Assembly: GCF_022549355.1 (NCBI RefSeq)
Contig: NZ_JAKZGL010000013.1
Span: 33,227 to 97,226, forward strand
Source: Acinetobacter sp. NIPH 2699
Lineage (GTDB): Bacteria; Pseudomonadota; Gammaproteobacteria; Pseudomonadales; Moraxellaceae
DNA: 64,000 nucleotides
Reading direction: 5' to 3'
The notes under the pieces: generated by a model
Told to the model about the DNA's origin: nothing
Database searches by the model: none
Seen by the model: only the letters and a program-made list of their open reading frames with translations
Shown here: piece after piece, positions 9,114-19,137 of the stretch
How the letters are laid out: each line of letters starts with the position of its first letter
How positions within the stretch are numbered: the first letter of the stretch is position 1
Made by a program: the position numbers and the translations under genes

Positions 9114-10988
9114 TTAGTTAACTCGAACGTCACCGCTACGTTTATACCCATCAACATAATGTTCAAGCTGCGTTAAAGCCCAATCCACATCATGGTCAAC
9201 TGCGGTCATTTGATTAATTTTAGCAAAGATCGCTTGTACTTCTTGTAAAGGATAATGCTTTTCAAATGACCGTAAAATCCGAGTATGTTGCGTATATTCA
9301 GTATTATCCTGATCAATCAAAAGTTCTTCATATAGCTTTTCACCTGGGCGTAAACCACTATAAGCAATTTCAATGTCCCCTGTGCTTGAACCAGTCTCAC
9401 GAACTTTTAGACCACTCAATTTGATCATTTGACGTGCCAAATCTTGAATTCGAACAGGTTCACCCATGTCCAACAAGAACACATCTCCACCTGACCCTAA
9501 TGCTCCCGCTTGAATCACAAGCTGCGATGCTTCAGGAATGGTCATAAAATAACGCGTTACATCTGGATGAGTCACGGTAATCGGACCGCCCACTGCGATT
9601 TGCTGTTTAAACAAGGGCACCACTGAACCTGAAGAACCTAGGACATTCCCAAAACGGACAATACTAATTTGAGTAGGGGGTTTAGTTTCAGCAACCGCTT
9701 GGCAATATAACTCTGCCATACGCTTAGATGCTCCCATGACATTGGTCGGTCGAACTGCTTTATCGGTCGAAATCAATACAAATGTTTCAACGCCTTTTTC
9801 TACCGCTGCATTTAAACTATTTGCAGTACCAATCGCATTATTTTTTAAACCTGCAATTGGATTACATTCAACTAAAGGCACATGTTTATACGCGGCTGCG
9901 TGATAGACCGTTTGCACTTGATATTGTTCAATAATTCGTTCTAGCTTGTGTTGATCTTGCACCGTACCCAAAATCGATACAATCTCACAGTTTGCAGTTA
10001 AGCGTAATTCCTTATCAATACTATATAAGGCAAATTCGGTTAACTCATATAAAACCAATAATTTCGGTTGATTCTTAATAATTTGACGACACAGCTCTGA
10101 GCCAATCGAACCACCTGCACCAGTGACCATCACAACTTTATTTTGAATATTTTTAACCAAAAGATGGGCAATAGGCGGAATAGGATCACGCCCGAGTAAA
10201 TCAATAATATCAACTTCTTGAATATCAGAAACTCGGATTTCTCCATCAACTAACTGGGTCAAGCCTGGTAATTCAGTTATCTTTAACCCAGAAGATTCAA
10301 ATTGTTGAATAATTTCAGTTTTTCGTACTCGCCCAACCGAAGGAAGTGCAAGTAAAATTTCATCAATATGTTCTTTTTCAAAACGCTGTAAGGCTTTTTC
10401 AACAGAATAAACCTTTAAACCGCCAACGATTTGCCCTTGTAACGAAGCATAATCATCAATAAAAAAGATCGGAAGATGGTCATCTGAACGATGTAATGCC
10501 GCTGCAATTTGTTGTCCTGCATCACCTGCACCATAAATCGCGATCCGTTTGCGTCCCAACTCTGAATAAAATGAAACTTTGACCACGAAACGAATAAACG
10601 CTCGACTCGTCCAAACCCACGTAAACATCATAAAACCAAACATAAACGGAATAGACATCGGAATATGTGCTTTGGTGATATATGTGAGTGCATATAAAGC
10701 CAGCATGGTCAAAAAAACAGCCAATGCGAGTTTGACAATAAAGACTTCATTAAAGGTTCGGACAATAAAACGATAGACGCCTGTAACGGCAAGACAACTA
10801 ATCGCAATCAAACTAACGAGCAAAGATCCATGATCAATGCCTGAAACAACATCTGCTTTCAAATCAAATAAACGAATGACATAACACAGCCACAAAATGA
10901 CAGGAAAAGCTAAGATATCCAAAATAACAAGGAAAAATTGTTTATACAGCCTAGGCGCTGAGGCAAATTGATGAATAATCTTTTTCAC
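9114..10988 (-). CDS. gdr: Membrane-anchored UDP-GlcNAc 4,6-dehydratase (WbpM/FlaA1-like)
   Basis: The enzyme converts UDP-GlcNAc to the 4-keto-6-deoxy sugar. The 624-residue protein starts at GTG. About four transmembrane helices fill residues 15-125, a first nucleotide-binding domain follows (IAIYGAGDAGQQIA, about 150-165), then the catalytic short-chain dehydrogenase domain with VTGAGGSIGSE near 290. The downstream STDKAVRPTNVMGASKRMAE segment is typical of the WbpM/CapD group, where Met replaces the usual Tyr. It follows a PglD-like gene and precedes galU. With qnr it would yield a UDP-6-deoxy-HexNAc such as QuiNAc or FucNAc. Confidence 0.92.
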   Translation of the reverse strand: MKKIIHQFASAPRLYKQFFLVILDILAFPVILWLCYVIRLFDLKADVVSGIDHGSLLVSLIAISCLAVTGVYRFIVRTFNEVFIVKLALAVFLTMLALYALTYITKAHIPMSIPFMFGFMMFTWVWTSRAFIRFVVKVSFYSELGRKRIAIYGAGDAGQQIAAALHRSDDHLPIFFIDDYASLQGQIVGGLKVYSVEKALQRFEKEHIDEILLALPSVGRVRKTEIIQQFESSGLKITELPGLTQLVDGEIRVSDIQEVDIIDLLGRDPIPPIAHLLVKNIQNKVVMVTGAGGSIGSELCRQIIKNQPKLLVLYELTEFALYSIDKELRLTANCEIVSILGTVQDQHKLERIIEQYQVQTVYHAAAYKHVPLVECNPIAGLKNNAIGTANSLNAAVEKGVETFVLISTDKAVRPTNVMGASKRMAELYCQAVAETKPPTQISIVRFGNVLGSSGSVVPLFKQQIAVGGPITVTHPDVTRYFMTIPEASQLVIQAGALGSGGDVFLLDMGEPVRIQDLARQMIKLSGLKVRETGSSTGDIEIAYSGLRPGEKLYEELLIDQDNTEYTQHTRILRSFEKHYPLQEVQAIFAKINQMTAVDHDVDWALTQLEHYVDGYKRSGDVRVN

Positions 10989-11151
10989 AGTGATCTTCTA
11001 ATCATCCCACATTCAGTTTGATCTTTATACGCACTTCTAATGTAACTGAAAATAACTTTTACACATCAAATACGCAATACTTAAAATAGCAGGATACATA
11101 TCTCATATCCCACTATTTTCTTTGATTTAATTTTCAATTTTAGCTACATAT

Positions 11152-11679
11152 TTAATGAGCAAGAATTGAACCCGCTGCTAAAAAAGTAAACGGTGCTACT
11201 GTTTTATTTCCTGTAATTTTAACCCCAACACTGAGATGTGAAAACATTCCTATCTCACTATCATGATCAATCGCCGAGGCTAGGTTTACAATCACACCAT
11301 CTTCAATTTTGACATCAACGCCAACAATACATCCTGCCATAATACAAACGCCTTCTCCAAGTTCAGCAGTAGCACTAATTATCGCAGACGGATGAATCAC
11401 TGTGGCGATAGGAATAGCCAATTCTTTTAGTTGTTGAAACCAAACCTGTCTGACCTGATTATTTCCGACAGCTGGAATTGCTGCGGTAATAGTAGTCATA
11501 AGCGTTGGTATCATCTCTATATTAGCTACAATCGGAAAGCCAGCCAATTCTGTTTTCTGCGGCCAACTATCATCAGCAAATACAATACTGCTCCATTGAC
11601 CTGATAGGAAAGCAGCTTCCGCGACAGATTTTCCATGGCCACCAGCACCTAGGATTAATAAAACATCTTGTTTATGCAC
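11152..11679 (-). CDS. PglD/NeuD-like sugar acyltransferase
   Basis: A left-handed beta-helix acyltransferase with an N-terminal PglD-type domain (VLLILGAGGHGKSVAEAAF) followed by hexapeptide repeats ending near the C-terminus (VAPFTFLAAGSILAH). PglD relatives acetylate 4-amino-6-deoxy UDP-sugars using acetyl-CoA. The gene overlaps the WecA-like transferase. Two GTG starts are possible: 11697 lacks a ribosome site, whereas 11679 has AGGTAAGA upstream and was chosen. Oddly, no dedicated PglE-type aminotransferase is seen nearby, so its substrate is unclear. The 163-bp gap to gdr at 10989-11151 is AT-rich with no gene. Confidence 0.8.
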   Translation of the reverse strand: MHKQDVLLILGAGGHGKSVAEAAFLSGQWSSIVFADDSWPQKTELAGFPIVANIEMIPTLMTTITAAIPAVGNNQVRQVWFQQLKELAIPIATVIHPSAIISATAELGEGVCIMAGCIVGVDVKIEDGVIVNLASAIDHDSEIGMFSHLSVGVKITGNKTVAPFTFLAAGSILAH

Positions 11680-12688
11680 TTTCTGTCTTACCTGCACCGA
11701 AATATACAGCTAGAAAAACCAACGGAGTATAAGCGATCAAAATTAAGAGTTCTGGCATTAAATAATGCTGGGTTGTTAAATAAGCAAGCGGTAATAACCA
11801 TAAAACATTTAATGCCAAAACACCCAAAGTAACAACAGTATGACTATTATACTTTCTAGACGCATATTGATAGGCATGGCTTCGATGTGCATCATACATC
11901 TTATGACCATTGATCACACGACGAATCAGAGTAAAGGTTGCATCAACGACGAATATCCCCAAACAGATTAACCAAGCACAAAATAAGGCAACATCTTGTT
12001 TTAATGCAATCAAAGCAAGAATACCCAAAATCAGCCCTAGAAAGCCGCTACAAGCATCTCCCATAAAAATTCGAGCTTTGGGAAAGTTCCATAATAAGAA
12101 ACCAGCAGTACACGCTGCTAATAGAAAAAGTGCCTGACTCGACAAATCCGATGCAAATAAGACATAAATGCCACCGATGCTCAAGGTCGCTGTGATCGCT
12201 TCTATACTGGCAATACCGTTAATGCCATCCATAAAGTTATATAGATTCAGTAACCAAACTAAAAAAAGTACCGCAATAATATTGGCGAACCATCCCAACT
12301 GAAGACTGTCATTAAATAATCCGACTTCAGAAAAACCACCTAAAGACACCACGACACCAATCGCAACAAGAAAATGAACTGCTAATCGCGCCAAAGCATT
12401 AATATGTCCGTGATCGTCCAAGAAACCCAACAATGCGATTGTAAAACCAGCTGAGATTAGGGTTAAGCCAATGTGTTGAGATAAATACCCAAGATAAATA
12501 AGCAACATCAGCCCTAAAAGATAGCTAACAACAACTGCAACACCTCCGCCTCGTGGTGTCGGGGTACTATGTGAACTTCGCTCGTTGGGGTTATCTATGA
12601 TATTTCTTTTTAATGCGTAATTTCGCATATACCCTACTAAGAAAAATGCAACCAAAAAGCTCACTATAGGCATTAAAAGAATTGACAT
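11672..12688 (-). CDS. itrB: Initiating glycosyl-phosphate transferase (WecA/WbpL family)
   Basis: This integral membrane enzyme transfers a HexNAc-1-phosphate to undecaprenyl phosphate to start each capsule unit. The 338-residue protein has about ten hydrophobic segments. Family motifs are DNPNERSSHSTPTPRGGG near the N-terminus, NLYNFMDGINGIA in the middle, and the catalytic loop RIFMGDACSGFLG. It sits directly after qnr (7-bp gap), matching the WbpV-WbpL-WbpM arrangement of Pseudomonas O-antigen loci, which use QuiNAc or FucNAc as first sugar. The symbol itrB follows Acinetobacter K-locus usage for WecA-type initiators and is less certain than the family. Confidence 0.87.
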   Translation of the reverse strand: MSILLMPIVSFLVAFFLVGYMRNYALKRNIIDNPNERSSHSTPTPRGGGVAVVVSYLLGLMLLIYLGYLSQHIGLTLISAGFTIALLGFLDDHGHINALARLAVHFLVAIGVVVSLGGFSEVGLFNDSLQLGWFANIIAVLFLVWLLNLYNFMDGINGIASIEAITATLSIGGIYVLFASDLSSQALFLLAACTAGFLLWNFPKARIFMGDACSGFLGLILGILALIALKQDVALFCAWLICLGIFVVDATFTLIRRVINGHKMYDAHRSHAYQYASRKYNSHTVVTLGVLALNVLWLLPLAYLTTQHYLMPELLILIAYTPLVFLAVYFGAGKTESA

Positions 12689-12695
12689 GTTTTAC

Positions 12696-13646
12696 TCACT
12701 TTAACTTACTATATGCCTCACCTGCTTGTCTCACAGCAGATATTGCGTTCAAAGGTGGTTGCCAGCCTAGCAATGTTTTTGCTTTCGAGGCATCAACTTC
12801 TAATGAACCAAAAAGCTGTTCATATAATTTCATTTTTCCAAGGCAAATTGCACCTAATTTCATGACAAAATTAGGTACATAAATCAAGTTTGGTGATTTC
12901 GCCATTCCCTGTCTAAGGTAGGTTACCAATTGCTTTGTGGATAATTCCTCATTATCTGAAATTAGAAATAATTCATTCTTAGCACAAGGATGCTTAATAC
13001 AACATTCAATGAAATCCACCAGATTATCAAGTGCAATAAATGAACGCTTATTATTTACTCCACTAAATGGTAGTGGGAGATTTGTTGATGCTAACTTTAA
13101 TAATCGAGCAAAATTTCCCGGTGCATTTGAAGCATAAACCAAAGGCGGACGAATAATGACTAACTCTGTTTCAGTATTTTTAAATAATTCTTTGAGTGCT
13201 TGTTCTGCTTCTAATTTTGATACTGCATAGTCTGCATGAGGATGCGGTTCATCCAACTCGTTAAATGGCTTATCTATTGTACTTGAACCATTGACTCCTA
13301 TCGAACTCATAAAAATAAAACGTTTCACTTTATTTTCTAAGGCCTGATGAGCTAGATGCAATGTACCTTCAACATTAACTTCTCTAAACTCATGCAGTGG
13401 GTTATCAACCTGTTCATTTAAAATATGTGCTCTTCCGGCTAAATGCACAATCGTATCTATATGTTTAGGTACTGAGGTCTTAAAAAAACTTCCTTCAGAG
13501 TTGCCGACGATCTGCTCAACATTACTAGGAAATCTCTCATCAAAATTTCGAGATAAAATAAATATTTTATACTCGGCTTTCTTAATTAAATTAGAAATTA
13601 GAGCATGACCAACAAAACCTGTAGCACCTGTAACTAGAATCTTCAT
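12696..13646 (-). CDS. qnr: UDP-4-keto-6-deoxy-HexNAc reductase (WbpV/Qnr-like)
   Basis: A 316-residue extended short-chain dehydrogenase with the NAD-binding start MKILVTGATGFVGHALISNL, a VHLAGRAH segment and the catalytic YAVSKLEAE (Tyr-x3-Lys). Members next to WecA-like initiators reduce the 4-keto sugar made by Gdr, giving UDP-QuiNAc or an epimer. Stereochemistry cannot be predicted from sequence. It follows the GT2 gene by 3 bp and precedes the initiating transferase, so the three are one transcriptional unit. Confidence 0.83.
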   Translation of the reverse strand: MKILVTGATGFVGHALISNLIKKAEYKIFILSRNFDERFPSNVEQIVGNSEGSFFKTSVPKHIDTIVHLAGRAHILNEQVDNPLHEFREVNVEGTLHLAHQALENKVKRFIFMSSIGVNGSSTIDKPFNELDEPHPHADYAVSKLEAEQALKELFKNTETELVIIRPPLVYASNAPGNFARLLKLASTNLPLPFSGVNNKRSFIALDNLVDFIECCIKHPCAKNELFLISDNEELSTKQLVTYLRQGMAKSPNLIYVPNFVMKLGAICLGKMKLYEQLFGSLEVDASKAKTLLGWQPPLNAISAVRQAGEAYSKLK

Positions 13647-13649
13647 TTA

Positions 13650-14402
13650 TCACACTCGTTTAGTCACAGCTTTCATTGCATAGCAAATGAAATAAAATAT
13701 AGATTTTGTAAGACCAATATTTAAATGTTTTCTATAAATATTCCATGTCCATTTAGCAGCTTCTAATTTATTTGCTGAAACATTCGAACCATCTTCGGAA
13801 ACTCTATAAAATGCTAAAGGCTCTTGTATTCCAATACCTTTAACTGCAGGGGAGTTAGAAAAAATTTCCAGCCAGAAAAGATAGTCCTCATGACCAATTT
13901 TTTTTTGACGAACCGAGCTAAATCGATCAAATTTATAAATAGCTGTTAAATTTCCAATACAGTTCCCTTTTAAAAGTTGAGAATAGTCTACTGCAAGAGG
14001 AACGCTAACTAAGTTTTTAATTCCTGTACTATTAAAACGATAGTAAGAACTAAAGATGACATCAACATCTTGATTTTTAAAAACTTGGATTTGTTTTTCT
14101 AATTTTTTTGTATCCCACTTATCATCAGAATCCAAAAAAGCGACATAATCACCTGTAACAATATCCAGCCCTGTATTTCTAGCAGCAGCAACACCTTGAT
14201 TATTTTCTTTAGAAATTAATTTCACTCTATTATCTAAGCTAACATATTGATTAACAATATCTCTAGTATTATCAGGAGAACAGTCATCAATCACGATTAA
14301 CTCAAAATTTTGATATGTTTGTGCCAAGACACTTTCAATTGAGTCTGAAATTGTTTTTGCCGCTTTATAAGCAGGCATAATTATACTAACCAGTTGTTGC
14401 AT
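13650..14402 (-). CDS. Family 2 glycosyltransferase
   Basis: A 250-residue GT-A fold inverting transferase: SIIMPAYKAAKTISDSIES at the N-terminus, IVIDDCSPDNT, and the metal-binding FLDSDDKWD (DxD). It is presumably cytoplasmic, adding one sugar to the lipid-linked capsule unit. The GTG at 14414, an ATG at 14408 and the ATG at 14402 are all possible; AGGTGA lies at proper distance only for 14402. It overlaps the preceding transferase gene by 17 bp, suggesting translational coupling. Donor sugar and linkage are unknown. Confidence 0.85.
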   Translation of the reverse strand: MQQLVSIIMPAYKAAKTISDSIESVLAQTYQNFELIVIDDCSPDNTRDIVNQYVSLDNRVKLISKENNQGVAAARNTGLDIVTGDYVAFLDSDDKWDTKKLEKQIQVFKNQDVDVIFSSYYRFNSTGIKNLVSVPLAVDYSQLLKGNCIGNLTAIYKFDRFSSVRQKKIGHEDYLFWLEIFSNSPAVKGIGIQEPLAFYRVSEDGSNVSANKLEAAKWTWNIYRKHLNIGLTKSIFYFICYAMKAVTKRV

Positions 14403-15366
14403 TGGCATTTTCACCTAAAATAACAGAGATAAAATTACTTTTAGATTGGATAAAAAGCTGATCTAACTTCTTAGACATTTTATCAGCACGTAAATATTTG
14501 ACTCCATTAATTGAATCAAACATATTGTTTTCTTCTTTAGCTTCAGAAAATGTTTCTACAATTTCCTCAAAAAAATCAGAAACTAAAATATCCATTCCAT
14601 ATGTCAGTGCCTGAAATATCTTATTTGGCATGCAATATTTATAGTTTAAGTTAAGCTCCTGATCTGTAACAAACACCAATACATTATAGTTATTCAAAAA
14701 AGACATGTTATTCGGTTTAAACTCCCCTTTATAACTCAAAAACTCAACCCCAGAAAAAGAAAAGTTTGAAACTGGACTAATATATCCATACACATCTATA
14801 TTACCTCCTCCATTCAACTCAGAAACCTCCTTGAATAGTTTTACAGGTATTCTCTTTTCATCGATTATACCGAAATAACATATTTTCTTGTTTTCAGAAC
14901 AAGCGGAATCCAAAGAAAAGTTATTTTCCTTATAATCTGAAGGAAAGTTATATACAACACATGCATCCCGACCATATCTTTTTTTTATTGTTTTAGCCAA
15001 GCCATTCGATACAGTTATAATTTTAAAATCAAACTTAGTGACAATAAATTCCAAAACATAGATTAAACAGGCTCTCACTCTTCTAAATAAACCAGAATAA
15101 TCAAATATAACTAAATCATGCATATCATAAATTATTCTATTTTCTCTTTTATTAATAAAATTAAAAAAAATAAACAATAACATGCATACTAATGAGGCTT
15201 GTTGATGAAATATAATAGTTTCACCACGTAACACTGAAAGGTATTTTAATGTTTCTCTCAGATTTCTCAACTCTATGACATGCGAATTATCTGGAAAAAT
15301 ATTTAATTGTGATAAAACTCTAGATGACTTTTCTAAAGGAACTTTAGTAACATGATATATCGCCAT
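14386..15366 (-). CDS. Putative glycosyltransferase (GT-B, GT4-like)
   Basis: A 326-residue protein with the layout of a GT-B transferase: an N-terminal half with YDMHDLVIFDYSG and IITVSNGLAKTIKKRYG, the acceptor-side pattern of GT4 enzymes, and a C-terminal half with YCMPNKIFQALTYGMDILVSD, resembling the donor-binding glutamate-helix region. Similarity is weaker than for the GT2 neighbour, and the gene is very AT-rich like the rest of the capsule core. It probably adds the second non-initial sugar. It lies 6 bp after the polymerase candidate. Confidence 0.68.
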   Translation of the reverse strand: MAIYHVTKVPLEKSSRVLSQLNIFPDNSHVIELRNLRETLKYLSVLRGETIIFHQQASLVCMLLFIFFNFINKRENRIIYDMHDLVIFDYSGLFRRVRACLIYVLEFIVTKFDFKIITVSNGLAKTIKKRYGRDACVVYNFPSDYKENNFSLDSACSENKKICYFGIIDEKRIPVKLFKEVSELNGGGNIDVYGYISPVSNFSFSGVEFLSYKGEFKPNNMSFLNNYNVLVFVTDQELNLNYKYCMPNKIFQALTYGMDILVSDFFEEIVETFSEAKEENNMFDSINGVKYLRADKMSKKLDQLFIQSKSNFISVILGENANATTG

Positions 15367-15372
15367 TAGAAC

Positions 15373-16698
15373 TTACCCTTTATTCGACCTAAAAACTTCA
15401 ACAACAAATATTAATGGGATTAAAAAAACTATATACATTATTATCTGTTTAAAGAAAATCATACCTGCTATATCCCCTGTTAAAGGAAATAAAAAAGCCA
15501 TTGATAAGCCAATTACTTTAACAGAGCAGTTTTTCTCTAAACCAAAGATTCTATGCAGAATGAAAATTAAAACAAATATTGAAATGCAGTAATTTAAACC
15601 AAATACTATTGGAGATATGAGCATAAATAACATCCCTCCAATAGCATACGCCTCACCAATAAAATAAGAGTTCATAACCCCTACTTCTTCTGCATCTTTA
15701 TAACTACCCCAAGTGTACATCATCAGATCTTTACTGTATTCTTTATACTCTAAAAAAATATTAGCAAATGGAACAGATCTCCAAATATATTCAAAATCAT
15801 GAATTCTAAGATCCAACTGTTCATAAACACCCATCATTTGTCCTGTAGATATCCTCAATAAAAGGTATTCAATTACTTGTCCAGGTTCAAGGTCAGTAAA
15901 CTGTATTTTGGTAAGATAATATAATATATAAGACCCAATCAGAACAATTGGAGTTGAATATTTAAATAACTTCCAAAAATTTATATGTTGGTTTGTACTG
16001 TATAAATACCCAAAAAGAAAAATAAGAAAGCAATTAATAAGAGGTGCCTTACCTCCATATAACGTGCTTGAATAACAAATTAATAGAAATATAGCAATTT
16101 TATTATATAAAGAAATTTTAGTATTCTTAAAATTTATTGCCAACAATGCCGCAACAAGAATATATAGAAATTTCAAGTAAGATGCTAGCATTGTTGGAAC
16201 ATTCGACGCATAGCGATTTTCCATACGAACATTTAACAAGTCATTGCCTGTTAATGCACTTGCTATAACAGCATGCTTTGCACCTAAAGCATGCATTAGT
16301 AAAACACAAAACAATAAGGCAACTGAGAAAATTATTAATACAAATTTACCATTTCTAAGATCTAACTGACTATCTTCTACTAAGAAATATTTATGAAAAA
16401 ACAACTTACTAAAAAAAACCAAAGAAATTAGAAAAAAATTAAATGTAGATAGAATAATAAAAGATGAGTAAAATATAGATTCAGGTTTTACAAAAAAAAC
16501 AGGGATGCTATCCACCCCTAGAAAATAAACACTCCAAACCCCAAATAAAATAACAACTAAAAATGCTCTACTTAGAAGGATTCCATTATAATTCTTCCTA
16601 GAAAAATTTATTCCAAATATAGTGTCTTTCAACAAATATAAAAAAATAAATAAGATACTAATTGTAAGCAGTCCAAGAATTGCTACTTCATAAAACAT
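15373..16698 (-). CDS. wzy: Putative capsule repeat-unit polymerase (Wzy)
   Basis: A 441-residue, very hydrophobic protein with about ten to twelve transmembrane segments and a large loop in the second half (around residues 270-340, rich in charged and aromatic residues), the usual Wzy topology. It would join flipped repeat units in the periplasm. Wzy proteins share almost no sequence, so the call rests on topology, on being the only unassigned multi-pass protein, and on position between Wzx and the glycosyltransferases. It abuts the deacetylase-like gene with no gap. Confidence 0.7.
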   Translation of the reverse strand: MFYEVAILGLLTISILFIFLYLLKDTIFGINFSRKNYNGILLSRAFLVVILFGVWSVYFLGVDSIPVFFVKPESIFYSSFIILSTFNFFLISLVFFSKLFFHKYFLVEDSQLDLRNGKFVLIIFSVALLFCVLLMHALGAKHAVIASALTGNDLLNVRMENRYASNVPTMLASYLKFLYILVAALLAINFKNTKISLYNKIAIFLLICYSSTLYGGKAPLINCFLIFLFGYLYSTNQHINFWKLFKYSTPIVLIGSYILYYLTKIQFTDLEPGQVIEYLLLRISTGQMMGVYEQLDLRIHDFEYIWRSVPFANIFLEYKEYSKDLMMYTWGSYKDAEEVGVMNSYFIGEAYAIGGMLFMLISPIVFGLNYCISIFVLIFILHRIFGLEKNCSVKVIGLSMAFLFPLTGDIAGMIFFKQIIMYIVFLIPLIFVVEVFRSNKG

Positions 16699-18039
16699 CT
16701 AAAATACACCTTGATATATACTACGATAAGCTTCTTTAGTAAATTCAGAGTTATGCCATAACAGCGTAAAAACACCATTAACCTTTTGACACTTTTCCTT
16801 TAGCTCCAAAAATACTTCTAAAGGGTTTTCATCTATCGCCATATATCTATCATGTAAGACAGTACACTCCATAGCAATCAAAGGTTTAATTTTCAAATTC
16901 AGTACTTTATGACCAACTGGATCGAAAGCTGTATATTCATGACAACTACCAGCACGAAACCCTGCATAGTCAGCATATCCTAGTGTGCTGTCATAACTCA
17001 ATCCACACTCGTTCCAATACAACATTGTTTCAGGATGCTTCCAACGTAAAAAATGCATGCGTCCACCCCATTCACTCTGTTGGATACCAAGATGACGACA
17101 TGTTTCTTTTAAATTGGTAAACTCTTGTGCTAAAGCCTCTTTGTTTTTATAACAATTATAGCTAGGGTGTAATCCGATTTCATGGCCTCTAGCATGGATA
17201 TCCATTAATAATTTCTGAATAGCTGGATGCTGCAAAGTATAGTCTGCATCTTTTGTTTGATCTGTACTTCCACAAATGAAATAAAACGCACTTTTCACTG
17301 AGTTACGTTCTGAAACATCCATAATCCATTCAAATGTATTAAATGGATCTTTGGTATGTAATTCTTTTTCCGTATTAAAGCGAATATAGGGACCTAAAAA
17401 TAAGCTACTCAGATCTTTTCGCTTTATAACATCTCCTAGTACCGACTTAACTAAGTTTATTGGATTTGCAAAACCAAAACGTGCGGGACGATCTACATCA
17501 TGTGTAATATTTAACTGAAATTTATGTTCTTTTATTTTTAGGTTCGGCCAAACATGTTGTATTACTTGCTTTAATATTTCTAACCATTCATCTACGATAG
17601 GTCTATTCAAATAATTATTTTTCCAAGCGTGTGAAGATTTTGCCGAAAAACGCTCATGGTTATCTAAATCAGTTCGACCTACTTCTTCTAGCCGATTCAA
17701 CATCCAGTAGGCTAAACCTAATATATCGTAATTGATTACAGCACCATTGGCATGCAAATTTATGATAGGCAGCATCAACTCTTTAGTGGAAGGTGCTCTA
17801 AGAATAGATGCTATAGCACCTTGATAACTCTCTTTTTTTGCATCCCACTCATAACAATTTAAGTTTGTTTCCCCAAACTTATAAAATGCTATGTCAATAT
17901 TAGAAAAAGTGATTATTTTTTCACTTCCATCAACCCTTAATAAAACAGTATCCTCAGCACACTCAAAGATAAAGCCTATCCCAAAGCGTTCAAAGAAAAT
18001 TTGTTTAAACCAGTCTAATTGATCTTGTGAAAAAGACAT
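16699..18039 (-). CDS. Polysaccharide-deacetylase-like protein with extra N-terminal domain
   Basis: A 446-residue cytoplasmic-looking protein (no signal peptide). Residues 1-150 form an uncharacterised domain. The rest is a NodB-type (CE4) fold: LNITHDVDRP carries the His-Asp pair, HEIGLHPSYN the second histidine motif, and WGGRMHFLRW a later conserved block. CE4 members remove N- or O-acyl groups from sugars. The ATG at 18039 has AGGTGAG upstream; the GTG at 18045 is an alternative. It lies 84 bp downstream of an ATP-grasp gene, and the pair recurs conceptually with the GNAT gene as a small module of unknown purpose. Confidence 0.7.
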   Translation of the reverse strand: MSFSQDQLDWFKQIFFERFGIGFIFECAEDTVLLRVDGSEKIITFSNIDIAFYKFGETNLNCYEWDAKKESYQGAIASILRAPSTKELMLPIINLHANGAVINYDILGLAYWMLNRLEEVGRTDLDNHERFSAKSSHAWKNNYLNRPIVDEWLEILKQVIQHVWPNLKIKEHKFQLNITHDVDRPARFGFANPINLVKSVLGDVIKRKDLSSLFLGPYIRFNTEKELHTKDPFNTFEWIMDVSERNSVKSAFYFICGSTDQTKDADYTLQHPAIQKLLMDIHARGHEIGLHPSYNCYKNKEALAQEFTNLKETCRHLGIQQSEWGGRMHFLRWKHPETMLYWNECGLSYDSTLGYADYAGFRAGSCHEYTAFDPVGHKVLNLKIKPLIAMECTVLHDRYMAIDENPLEVFLELKEKCQKVNGVFTLLWHNSEFTKEAYRSIYQGVF

Positions 18040-18123
18040 ACTCACCTATGTTAGAACTATTAATCCAAAAAGATAAAACCTTGTATTCTAAATACTGTGC
18101 ACAAAACTCTTAATTTAGTTATA

Positions 18124-19137
18124 TTACCTAAGCTTAATATCCGACAATAATGCTCTACATAATGATTTCAATATTGATGACTCCACTATGGTCTTTGCTT
18201 TTCTATATTTAAGCAATGTTTTAATTGTGTTAAACAAGCCGGTATTCAATAAACGATTAATAAATATCAATATTTCTATAGGTTCTCGCTCCATTTCTAT
18301 AGAAAATAGCTCTTTCAAAAAAACTGGATTATTATTGAAGCTGAAGTAGCAGGATGCCCAAAACTTTGCATTTACTTCCATGAATACAAAATCTTTTCTT
18401 TTGGGACAATATTTGTACTCAGCCAACCCCCAACCTTCGTAGCCAAATGATTTAACAAAATTTTTGGTAAGTTCTTCTAGTCGAGCATTTTGAGTTTCCT
18501 TTATAACTGTCGCTGATCCACCAGAAATTGGATAACTTTCTACTTCATAATGCGCAAAGGAAGTAACTATCCCACCATTCTTTGCAAGAAAAGCTACACC
18601 ATATGTACCTGGGCTATCTATCAACTCTTGAAAAACCAACTCGTCTTTGGATACATTCACTAAGTCATTAAAACTATTAGCTCGCCCCCTTACACCTCCC
18701 CCTTTCTCACATTTTTGTTTATAAAAAATTGGAAATGAAAATTCATCTAATTCTTCATATTCAAATTGCTTGGGAATAGGTAAGTTATTATTTAGACAAT
18801 GATTGAAAAACGAAATCTTATCAAACACCATTAAATTCTTTTCAGCCATCCAAATATTATTAAGCCGCAGCCCCCCTAATCTCAACATTATTTCAGTAGA
18901 CTGGGCCCCTGTTGGAATAATATTCCCGATATCCATAGGAATCTGAGAGTATGTATTTACGATAAGAATTTCATCATATATTGGATGACTACTATATCGC
19001 TCAGTGTTTAGTAGAACTGCTACCAACCGTTTCTTAGTATTTTTTTTAATAAAGCAAGCAATTGCAATTGCTTGCTCATGGAATGGCTGTAGAACATAAT
19101 AAGTCATATACTGTTGAGCTTCTTTATCTTGATACAC
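18124..19137 (-). CDS. ATP-grasp superfamily protein of unknown substrate
   Basis: A 337-residue protein recognisable as ATP-grasp: FPIFYKQKCEKGGGVRG is the phosphate-binding lysine and glycine loop, LVFQELIDSPG the adenine-side strand, and FVFMEVNAKFWASC carries the paired acidic and asparagine metal ligands. Such enzymes ligate a carboxylate to an amine or thiol using ATP. In a capsule locus this could attach an amino acid or amide to a uronic acid, which is inference only. The GTG start has GGGGGA six bases upstream and overlaps the GNAT gene by 14 bp. An ATG at 19107 is the alternative. Confidence 0.7.
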   Translation of the reverse strand: MYQDKEAQQYMTYYVLQPFHEQAIAIACFIKKNTKKRLVAVLLNTERYSSHPIYDEILIVNTYSQIPMDIGNIIPTGAQSTEIMLRLGGLRLNNIWMAEKNLMVFDKISFFNHCLNNNLPIPKQFEYEELDEFSFPIFYKQKCEKGGGVRGRANSFNDLVNVSKDELVFQELIDSPGTYGVAFLAKNGGIVTSFAHYEVESYPISGGSATVIKETQNARLEELTKNFVKSFGYEGWGLAEYKYCPKRKDFVFMEVNAKFWASCYFSFNNNPVFLKELFSIEMEREPIEILIFINRLLNTGLFNTIKTLLKYRKAKTIVESSILKSLCRALLSDIKLR

